This document shows positions 57,186 through 64,000 of a DNA stretch of 64,000 nucleotides, one piece after another. The stretch spans positions 558,001-622,000 of the forward strand of contig NZ_PYVX01000001.1 of assembly GCF_003056305.1 (NCBI RefSeq), given 5' to 3'. The stretch is from Halomonas denitrificans. GTDB taxonomy: Bacteria; Pseudomonadota; Gammaproteobacteria; Pseudomonadales; Halomonadaceae. The stretch's first letter is position 1, and every line of letters starts with the position of its first letter. The notes below the pieces were generated by a model that worked only from the letters and a program-made list of their open reading frames with translations, searched no databases and was not told the DNA's origin. Made by a program: the position numbers and the translations under genes.

Positions 57186-57641
57186 ATGCCCCTTGCCATC
57201 AGCCTGCACCTGCTCGCCGCCGTGATCTGGGTCGGCGGCATGTTCTTCGCCTGGATGATCCTGCGCCGGGTCGCCGGGGAGCTGCTCGAGCCGCCCCAGC
57301 GGCTGACGCTCTGGTACCAGGTCTTCCAGCGCTTCTTTCCCTGGGTGTGGGCCAGCGTGGCGGTGCTGCTGGCGACGGGGCTGTGGATGCTCTTCGGCTA
57401 CTTCGGCGGCATGGCGGGCGCCGGCCTGCACGTGCATCTGATGCTGGTCTCGGGTCTCGCCATGATGGCGATCTTCCTGCACGTCTGGTTCGCGCCCTTT
57501 CGCCGCCTGGGACGGGCCGTGGCCGATGAGGACTGGCCCACCGGCGGGCAGCAGCTGGCCCGTATCCGTCGTCTGATCGGCCTCAACCTGCTCCTGGGGC
57601 TGGCCACGATCGCCATCGCCGCCGGTGGCCGCTACCTGTAA
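57186..57641 (+). CDS. CopD-family small membrane protein
   Basis: 151 aa from ATG 57186 (ribosome site AAGGAG). Four helices: ISLHLLAAVIWVGGMFFAWMIL, FPWVWASVAVLLATGLWMLFGYF, HVHLMLVSGLAMMAIFLHVWF and IGLNLLLGLATIAIAAGG. His residues at helix ends (LHLLAAV, HVHLMLV, FLHVWF) suggest metal or haem binding, as in CopD/DUF2269-like proteins. Substrate not known. Follows the yqj-like trio at 109 bp. Confidence 0.75.
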   Translation: MPLAISLHLLAAVIWVGGMFFAWMILRRVAGELLEPPQRLTLWYQVFQRFFPWVWASVAVLLATGLWMLFGYFGGMAGAGLHVHLMLVSGLAMMAIFLHVWFAPFRRLGRAVADEDWPTGGQQLARIRRLIGLNLLLGLATIAIAAGGRYL

Positions 57642-57704
57642 TCCGGCCCCGATGTGACTTTAAGGCCAGGTAACCTCGGCGCCAAATGACGCGGACACCA
57701 ACGC

Positions 57705-57734
57705 AAAAAGGCAGGGCCAACGCCCTGCCTTTCT
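57705..57734. terminator. Bidirectional terminator between the CopD-like and ATP-grasp genes
   Basis: 8-bp perfect stem GGCAGGGC/GCCCTGCC with a 4-nt loop, AAAAA on its left and TTTCTT on its right. It can end transcription from both converging genes. Confidence 0.9.
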
Positions 57735-57774
57735 TCGTGCTGCCGCTGCCTGAATGGCAAGCGGGATCGCATCA

Positions 57775-59085
57775 CTAGACGTAGAAATCCAGGTCTTCCT
57801 GGGCCTTGAGCAGATCCCGCATCTTGATCGGATCATCACCGAAGAAGAACACCAGCCCCCAGTGTGTGCCGAAGGCCGAGCGATCCGGCACCGTCTCCTC
57901 GGCGGGCGGCGTCAGTTCGTGGAAATCGAAATAGGGATGCTCGATGGTTTCCTTGGGCATCTCCAGCTTGCTGACGACGCGCCGACGCGGATAGACGCCG
58001 AAGCAGCCCGCATAGCCCTTGGCATCGACCACTTCACGCGGGAAGAAGTTGGCGACCTCCTCCTTGGTGCTCTTGGGATCGAAGACGAGCATCGATGCCT
58101 GATAGGCATTGAAGCCGTAGGCACGTTCGATGAGTTCGAAGGCCTTGAACCCCGGGGGTCGATACGCGACCTCGCCGAAGTACATCTCACCGTCGGCGGT
58201 CACGAAATACTCGGGATGGATCAGTCCGAACTGGATGTCGAACGTCTTGATCAGTTTCTCGATCTGCTTGGTAATGGCATTGCGCCAGCTCTCGAGCTCC
58301 TTGGTCGCGGGAACGAAGACCGAATAGCCGAGCGTCACGTATTCGGAGATGTTGAGGAACTGGATCTTGCCATCATGGATCCAGGCCTCGACGGCGAACT
58401 CCCAGCCATCCAGGTGGCTCTCCATGAGCAGCGGATACTCTTCATCCGGGATATGCTCGATCTCTTCCATCGTGCGGATCATGCGATGGCCGAGGCAGCC
58501 GGCCTTGTCGAAGGCCTTGACGTGAATCGGATCGTCGGGGTCGCCGTCGAGCTTGAGAAGCGTCTGATTGACGCGCTTCATGAAGCGAACGACGTCTTCC
58601 TTCTCGTGGGCCTCCTCGAAGATCCCCACGCGGATGCCGCCCAGCTGGGCACGGCGTTTCATCAGCGCCTTGTCGCGGAACAGGATCGACTGCCCGTACA
58701 TGCGTGGGTTATCCAGCAGCACGGAGTTGATCGCGCCAGACCACTCCACGGTTTCCTCGAACAGCGGGATGGCGACATCGACACCCTCATCCTTGAGCCG
58801 CTGGGCGATCTCCATGGATCGATCGTTCAGGCGGATGAAATCCCACGGAATGAAGGGAATCTTGTTGGCCGTGCAGAAATCTTCGGCCCACTCGGGCGCA
58901 ACGACCACGTAGCGGCGATCGAACTTCTGGGCCGCCTTGATGGCATTGACGCTCCAGCCGAGCAGGGCGATATACCCCTTGTTGGGATCCTTGGGCGTTT
59001 CCGTTCCGCGAACCGAGTCCATCGAAGGATCGGTCCAGGCTGCAACCTCCGGGGGCAGTTCAGTTACTGTTTCTGGCGTCGTCAT
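57775..59085 (-). CDS. ATP-grasp domain ligase of unknown substrate
   Basis: 436 aa from ATG 59083-59085 (AAGGAG 9 nt upstream). N-terminal pre-ATP-grasp fold (KGYIALLGWSVNAIKAAQKFDRRYVVVAPEWAEDFC), then an ATP-grasp core: the nucleotide-binding Lys in IHVKAFDKAGCLGHR, LLMESHLDGWEFAVEAWIHDG and the metal-ligand strand FGLIHPEYFVTADGEMYFGEVAYRPPG. This is the carboxylate-amine ligase type, making amide or peptide bonds with ATP. It lies downstream of the second member of the unknown Cys/His/Asn family, on the same strand with a 270-bp gap. Lower GC than its neighbours in places. Confidence 0.82.
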   Translation of the reverse strand: MTTPETVTELPPEVAAWTDPSMDSVRGTETPKDPNKGYIALLGWSVNAIKAAQKFDRRYVVVAPEWAEDFCTANKIPFIPWDFIRLNDRSMEIAQRLKDEGVDVAIPLFEETVEWSGAINSVLLDNPRMYGQSILFRDKALMKRRAQLGGIRVGIFEEAHEKEDVVRFMKRVNQTLLKLDGDPDDPIHVKAFDKAGCLGHRMIRTMEEIEHIPDEEYPLLMESHLDGWEFAVEAWIHDGKIQFLNISEYVTLGYSVFVPATKELESWRNAITKQIEKLIKTFDIQFGLIHPEYFVTADGEMYFGEVAYRPPGFKAFELIERAYGFNAYQASMLVFDPKSTKEEVANFFPREVVDAKGYAGCFGVYPRRRVVSKLEMPKETIEHPYFDFHELTPPAEETVPDRSAFGTHWGLVFFFGDDPIKMRDLLKAQEDLDFYV

Positions 59086-59356
59086 TCGACATTCTCCTTG
59101 GGGTTGTACGGAAAGCTTGCACTCGGATTGGAGCGCGGGCTCGGGGAAGAGAGCCGCCGGAAGGCGTGGTTTTATTACATTCATGCCATCCAGCAAAGTG
59201 TGCGATGCAAATCAGAAAAAATCACAAATGCGTTCGTGAACCCTTAATTCCAATCGTATAAATCAGTGTAGCGGCTCTGCCATTGAATAGGAAATCGGGG
59301 CGATAGCCCTGAAACAGTTAGGTGACGAACGACCAGTCGTGTCCGTCCCGACCCGC

Positions 59357-61348
59357 TTAGCGGCCCGCTGCCCAGCTAGCTTGCGCCAGCCGCATGACGC
59401 CTTGCACCTCGCCTGCGGGCACCGAGGCAGGATCGCCCTTCTCCAGGGGGTCATAATGAAAGACGTAGAGCCGTGAGACGAACTCGGTCACGGGCAGTGA
59501 TGCCTCACCATAAAGTTCGCCATGGCCCTGAGTTGATGTAATGATCCCCTGCCCCCAATTCTGGCCACTGTCGTTATTGGGATTGAAGAAATACACCCGC
59601 ATGACGCCGACTGGGTCGAGAGCAAGTCGCTGAATCGTGATCGCATGCCAGCCGAGAAAGCGCGTGGCGCTGTCGGTCACGGCAATGCCCGCAGGCTGCG
59701 GATTGATGACCGGAATATTGCCATTGTAGTAAGGGTGATAAGCCGCATAGAAATCTCGGATGAACCCCTCGAAATCCTTCAGCCCGCCCGTAAAGACATC
59801 GACGGCAATGCGGAAGCCGTGGCCGACTTGCTCCCCATGGAACTCGGCATTGACCCACTTGTGAGGATCCTCTCCTCGACCGGCACTGCGACGTCCCATT
59901 TCGAAGTATATGCGGTCGAGGTGGGGGACCGTCAGCAGTGAGACAGCATCCACATCGACGGGAGGCTCGCTCGCCAGGCCGGCGCCGAGTTCCCGCGAGG
60001 AAATGTTCTCACCCTCGAAGCGCATCACGATCTCGTCATCGCGCGCGGACCAGGCGACGATGCGCAGCAGGTCGGCCGGCGCACCGTAGGCCCACATGGA
60101 CAGCGCGCGCGTGGACTGGCAGGTAGGATAGTTGCCCTGCCCCACGCCAAGGGGGTGGCCGAGGACGTTGAGGACATCGGCCAGCAGGAAGCGCTCCGGA
60201 GCGAGACGGTTCCCGAAGACGCTGACGATCTTCTCTGCCGCGGCCTCGCACAGGGTCAATCGCACCTGCCGCCACAGCGACGGAGCCACCGGTGGCGCAT
60301 AGAGAATGCCCCGCTCAAGCATCATGGCGAGGCCGTAGACCGCCTGACTGGTTTCGGCGAACACGGCTTCGTCGATCAGCGTATGGATCAATGCCGGGTA
60401 GCAGTGAAAGGCGTCGGCACCGGTGTAGCTGAGCCCCAGCGCCGTGGGAATCAAGGCATTCCAGCGGGTGCGCAGGTAACGAATGAACCCCGGCATGTAG
60501 GGCGAGACCAGGCCGGTGCCATGCATGGCCTGGGCGAAGGCAATGGCCTCCTTCAGCAGCGTCTCATCGTCCATGAGCGCCAGCCGCTCGGCATAGACGT
60601 CGAAACCGGGATCCTCGCGGCACCCTGCCGTGGGGCTGAAGACGGCATTGATCAGTCGCAGCGCATCGTCCCCGACCTCGCCGAGCGTCGCGTCCGGCTT
60701 GTTCAGGCAGGCGGCGATCTGGGTCACCATGTGCTTGACGCCGTCGACCTGGACCGGACGTTGCGCCAGCACCCGCCACACCTCGGCGACCAGATGTTCC
60801 AGCAGGTTTTCGTAGCCCAGGTGGTGCAGCAGATAGTGATAGAGCTGCTGGACGAGGACGCCCAGCCTCTCTGGCCGCAGGCGGTCGCCCTCCTGCAGGT
60901 CGCTGACCACGAGGTCGAGGTTCATCGCCATCACCTGAGCCAGGAAGTGATGGGCATGCTCGGCGGAGATGGAGGGGTGATGGAAGTCGCCGCTGGCCAC
61001 CGCCAGCAGGCGGACCTGGCTCAGGCTCTCCACCAGGGTGGCGACCGGATCGCCATGCCGGACCGTGCGCACGGCGAGAGAAGGCACCAGCGTCTGGGGA
61101 TAATCCCAGTCGCTGCCGCGAAAGAACCCGGCCGCCTCGAGCGCCGGCACCCTCTTGTAGACGAGATCGATCCCTTCGGGGTCGAGCATCAAGGCGCGTG
61201 CCGGTTCGAGGACCTCGAACACGGGCGAGACGCCCGCGACGCTATTGGCGGCGGCCAGCCGCTCGATGGCCGCGTCGAGTTGCTCAACGGCTGCGGCGAT
61301 CGATGCAGGGTCGTCGTGGGGATGGGAATCGTGGGTGCGGGGGCTCAT
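59357..61348 (-). CDS. Large protein of unrecognised family with papain-like Gln-Cys-His-Asn pattern (paralogue 2)
   Basis: 663 aa from ATG 61346-61348 (MSPRTHDSHPHDDP), which aligns with the start of its paralogue at 48364; an open frame reaches to 61459. Gln404 and Cys410 are in LGVGQGNYPTCQSTRALSMWAY, His568 in FLGWHAITI and Asn589 in VYFFNPNNDSGQNWG. The His-Asn spacing (21) is the same in both copies, as is the Gln-Cys spacing (6). No signal peptide or membrane segment. An ATP-grasp gene follows on the same strand. A clan-CA-like hydrolase or acyltransferase is the best structural guess. True function unknown. Confidence 0.75.
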   Translation of the reverse strand: MSPRTHDSHPHDDPASIAAAVEQLDAAIERLAAANSVAGVSPVFEVLEPARALMLDPEGIDLVYKRVPALEAAGFFRGSDWDYPQTLVPSLAVRTVRHGDPVATLVESLSQVRLLAVASGDFHHPSISAEHAHHFLAQVMAMNLDLVVSDLQEGDRLRPERLGVLVQQLYHYLLHHLGYENLLEHLVAEVWRVLAQRPVQVDGVKHMVTQIAACLNKPDATLGEVGDDALRLINAVFSPTAGCREDPGFDVYAERLALMDDETLLKEAIAFAQAMHGTGLVSPYMPGFIRYLRTRWNALIPTALGLSYTGADAFHCYPALIHTLIDEAVFAETSQAVYGLAMMLERGILYAPPVAPSLWRQVRLTLCEAAAEKIVSVFGNRLAPERFLLADVLNVLGHPLGVGQGNYPTCQSTRALSMWAYGAPADLLRIVAWSARDDEIVMRFEGENISSRELGAGLASEPPVDVDAVSLLTVPHLDRIYFEMGRRSAGRGEDPHKWVNAEFHGEQVGHGFRIAVDVFTGGLKDFEGFIRDFYAAYHPYYNGNIPVINPQPAGIAVTDSATRFLGWHAITIQRLALDPVGVMRVYFFNPNNDSGQNWGQGIITSTQGHGELYGEASLPVTEFVSRLYVFHYDPLEKGDPASVPAGEVQGVMRLAQASWAAGR

Positions 61349-61578
61349 GCATCCACTGTCAATCCTATCCCGAGACATGTCAAACGCGTGGGGAGGCCCC
61401 TGAGCCAGGCGTTCGATGACCAGGAAATTGCCCCGACGGCGCGAACCCGCGGGGCTCACCGGCCCGTCAGACGCGGCAGCGCCGCCCAGGGATGGCGTGG
61501 GCGATGCCCGCTAGCGTGGCGACGCGGGGCTTCGCCATGAGGGGCGGCATGGGGGGATGTGGCTATCTCGGCAAGGCA

Positions 61579-62754
61579 CTACAGCGCCATGCCGCAGGCC
61601 ACGCCCGACGCCCAGGCCCACTGGAAGTTGTGGCCGCCCAGCTCGCCGGTGACGTCCAGCACCTCGCCGATGAAGCGCAGCTGGGGCAGGTCCGTGACCG
61701 CGAAGTCCTTCGAGGAGATCGCCCGCGTATCGACGCCGCCCAGGGTCACCTCGGCGGTGCGCCAGCCCTCGGTGCCGGCCGGCTTGACCCGCCAGTCGCC
61801 GAGGCGCTCGGCCCAGGCCGCCAGTCGGTCGTTGGAGTACTCGGCCAGCACCCCGTCATCGCCATGCCACTCGATCAGCGCCTGGGCGAGGCGCTTGGGC
61901 AGCCGCTCGCCAAGCCAGGTGGAGAGCCGGCGCCTGGGGGTCTCGCGGCGCGCCGCGGCCAGGGCCTCGAAGGCATCGAGGCCGGGCAGCAGGTCGATGG
62001 CGAGGGAGTCGCCCGGCTGCCAGACGCTGGAGATCTGCAGCATGGCGGGCCCCGACAGGCCGCGGTGGGTGAAGAGCATCGGCTCGCGGTAGCGCCGCCC
62101 GCGACAGCTCACCGCCACCTCGACGCTGACGCCGGCCAGGGCCTCGGCCCGCGCCTTCCACTGCGAGGTCAGGGTGAAGGGCACCAGGGCGGCCCGGGTC
62201 TCGGTGACCGCGAGGCCGAACTGCCGGGCCAGGTCGTAGCCGAACCCGGTGGCGCCCATGGTCGGGATGGAGAGCCCCCCGCTCGCCACCACCACGGCCC
62301 CGGCGTCGATGCGCCCCGCCGAGGTCGCGAGCCGCATGCCCACGCCGGCACGTTCCACGGCCTCGATCGAGGTCTTGAGGCGGATCTCGACGCCCGCCCA
62401 GTCGCACTCGGTCAGCAGCACCCGCAGGATCTCCTTCGCGGAGTCGGCGCAGAACAGCTGGCCCGGGGCCTTCTCCACGTACTCCACCCCGTGGCGGTCC
62501 ACCAGCTCGACGAAGTGCTCGGGGCGGTAGCGCTTGAGGGCCGAGATGCAGAAGGCCGGATTGGCCGAATAGAAGTTGGCCGGCCCCGAGGCCAGGTTGG
62601 TGAAGTTGCAGCGTCCCCCGCCGGACATCAGGATCTTCTTGCCGGCCTTGTTGGCATGATCCACCACCAGTACTCGCCGTCCGGCATAGCCGGCGGTCAG
62701 CGCACACATCAGGCCGGCGGCGCCGGCGCCGATCACTACCACGTCATACGTCAC
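61579..62754 (-). CDS. HI0933/BaiN-family NAD(P)/FAD-dependent oxidoreductase
   Basis: 391 aa. FAD Rossmann motif VVIGAGAAGLMCALTAGYAGRRVLVVDHANKAGKKILMSGGGRCNFTN at the N-terminus, GGLSIPTMGATGFGYDLARQFGL in the middle and LDVTGELGGHNFQWAWASGVACGMAL at the end, all typical of the YhiN/HI0933 group. Its physiological substrate is unclear. Stand-alone gene, in line with the paralogue-2 gene but 230 bp away. Confidence 0.9.
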   Translation of the reverse strand: MTYDVVVIGAGAAGLMCALTAGYAGRRVLVVDHANKAGKKILMSGGGRCNFTNLASGPANFYSANPAFCISALKRYRPEHFVELVDRHGVEYVEKAPGQLFCADSAKEILRVLLTECDWAGVEIRLKTSIEAVERAGVGMRLATSAGRIDAGAVVVASGGLSIPTMGATGFGYDLARQFGLAVTETRAALVPFTLTSQWKARAEALAGVSVEVAVSCRGRRYREPMLFTHRGLSGPAMLQISSVWQPGDSLAIDLLPGLDAFEALAAARRETPRRRLSTWLGERLPKRLAQALIEWHGDDGVLAEYSNDRLAAWAERLGDWRVKPAGTEGWRTAEVTLGGVDTRAISSKDFAVTDLPQLRFIGEVLDVTGELGGHNFQWAWASGVACGMAL

Positions 62755-62994
62755 GGCCTGGGTCTCCTGCAGGGCATCGAGTCGGGCCGCGCATTCTAGC
62801 AGCCCGCCGGCCCGGCGCCGACCACCGCCGGCGGGTGGCCATTTCTATACAAGGATTGTACATTGAGAAGATAGCGAGTCGCCTGTGCATTGCTTCCACA
62901 CTCTGCTGCCACACTCGCCCCAAGCCGAGCGATCGGCTGTCACGGGCCCGACGGAACGGGCACCCGCTCATCGATCATCGACAAGAAGCCCGCC

Positions 62995-64000
62995 ATGACC
63001 CCATCGCGAACACGCCTGACCCTGCTGATCGGCCTGGCCCTGCTGGTGCTCTCGCCGCTGCTGGCCGCCCAGCAGCCCACCGCGGTGATCGCCGCCCGCG
63101 CCAGCCTCGCCGCCTGGTCCGATCCGCTGGCGGCGCTGGGCACCCTGCGTGCCGACGAGAGCGTGACCCTCTCCGCCACCGTCACCGAGACCATCGTCGA
63201 GCTGACCTTCGAGGGCGGCGAGCGCGTCGAGGCCGGCGAGCTGCTGGTGCGCCTGGCCGACGACGAGCAGCGCGCCGACCTGCGGGTCGCCCAGGCGCTG
63301 CGCGACGAGCGCCGCAACGCCGTCAACCGGCTCGCCCAGCTGCAGAGCCGCAACCTGGCGCCGCGCGCCGACGTGGAGGACGCCCGGGCCCGGCTGCGCC
63401 AGGCCGAGGCGGAGATCCAGGCCCTGGAGGCCCGGCTCGCCGACACCCGCATCCAGGCGCCCTTCGGCGGCATCGTGGGCTTTCGCAACGTCAGCGTGGG
63501 CACCCTGGTGACCCCCGGGACCGAGCTCGTCACCCTCGACCGGCTCGACGTCATGAAGCTCGACTTCACCCTGCCCGAGCGGGCCCTCGGGCAGCTCTCG
63601 CCGGGCCTCGCGCTGACCGCGACCAGCGCGGCCCTGCCCCACACCCCGTTTCGCGGCGAGATCGCGAGCATCGGCACGCGCATCGACCCGGTCACCCGCA
63701 GCATCACGGTGCGCGCCGAGCTCGCCAACCCCGAGCTCGCGCTGCGCCCCGGCATGCTGATGCAGGTGCGCCTGGAGAGTGCGCCCCGGGAGGCGCTGGT
63801 GATTCCCGAGGCGGCGCTGATCCCCCAGGGGCAGCGCCAGTTCGTGCTGACCCTCCAGAGCGACGGGGAGGCCTACCGGGTCGAGGAGCGCCAGGTGCGC
63901 ATCGGCGCGCGCCGCGAGGGCGAGGTGGAGATCCTCGAGGGACTCGCCGTGGATGACCTGGTGGTCGCCCACGGCACCGAGCGGGTCCGCGACGGCCAGC
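62995..64000 (+). CDS. RND-type efflux membrane fusion protein (partial, 3' end outside window)
   Basis: About 335 residues visible, from ATG 62995; the frame is open to the window edge. N-terminal signal/anchor (LTLLIGLALLVLSPLLAA), then the split biotinyl-lipoyl domain (ATVTETIVELTFEGGERVEAGELLVRLAD and DTRIQAPFGGIVGFRNVSVGTLVTPG), an alpha-hairpin between them (about 88-150) and a beta-barrel part (LDFTLPERALGQLSPG, RSITVRAELANPELALRPGMLMQV). This is the periplasmic adaptor of an RND exporter, whose inner-membrane pump gene should follow to the right. Confidence 0.9.
   Translation, partial: MTPSRTRLTLLIGLALLVLSPLLAAQQPTAVIAARASLAAWSDPLAALGTLRADESVTLSATVTETIVELTFEGGERVEAGELLVRLADDEQRADLRVAQALRDERRNAVNRLAQLQSRNLAPRADVEDARARLRQAEAEIQALEARLADTRIQAPFGGIVGFRNVSVGTLVTPGTELVTLDRLDVMKLDFTLPERALGQLSPGLALTATSAALPHTPFRGEIASIGTRIDPVTRSITVRAELANPELALRPGMLMQVRLESAPREALVIPEAALIPQGQRQFVLTLQSDGEAYRVEERQVRIGARREGEVEILEGLAVDDLVVAHGTERVRDGQ

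Overview
The window is high-GC DNA from a gammaproteobacterium, most likely a halophile of the Halomonadaceae (Halomonas or a relative). I infer this from the gene content and order (pstS-pstC, dnaX-ybaB-recR, rnd-ycgL-ycgN, pldA, mscK, mlaA), the many permissive antisense reading frames typical of GC-rich genomes, and the salt-related transporters. Everything was read by eye from the sequence; no database search was run.

Layout. 1-4.3 kb: start of a phosphate-uptake operon (pstS-pstC, Pho box), a Bcr/CflA drug exporter and transaldolase. 4.4-12.2 kb: a PP2C/STAS partner-switching pair, mlaA, a FabH-like condensing enzyme translationally coupled to the RNA helicase hrpA, and a terminator. 12.2-17.4 kb: a 95-bp tandem repeat derived from the 3' end of fadD, fadD itself, a class II glutamine amidotransferase and a von Willebrand factor A protein. 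17.5-28.8 kb: oligopeptidase B, a secreted glycine-rich protein, ycgN, ycgL, rnd, recR, ybaB, dnaX, a dual GGDEF/EAL protein and a small membrane protein.

28.8-40.9 kb: a catabolic and transport cluster built around a LysR regulator. An acetylpolyamine amidohydrolase-like gene and lysR read one way. A class III aminotransferase, both subunits of a 3-oxoacid CoA-transferase, an M20 deacylase, a thiolase, a complete polar amino acid ABC transporter and an NhaC-type antiporter read the other way. Together these steps match degradation of an N-acetylated beta-amino acid, and the known N6-acetyl-beta-lysine route fits well. That would be osmolyte scavenging.

42.0-48.1 kb: a compact, AT-richer integrative element inserted at the 3' end of the 4.5S (SRP) RNA gene ffs. 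It is bounded by a 29-bp direct repeat and carries a tyrosine integrase, a helicase-like ATPase with a C-terminal helix-turn-helix, an unrecognised membrane protein and small ORFs.

48.4-64 kb: two large paralogous proteins of a family I do not recognise (48364-50406 and 59357-61348) share a papain-like Gln-Cys-His-Asn pattern; the second lies just upstream of an ATP-grasp ligase. Between and around them are a TlyA-type rRNA methyltransferase, an MscK-like mechanosensitive channel, outer-membrane phospholipase A, a yqjD/yqjE/yqjK-like stress operon, a CopD-like membrane protein, an HI0933-family flavoprotein and the start of an RND efflux fusion protein.
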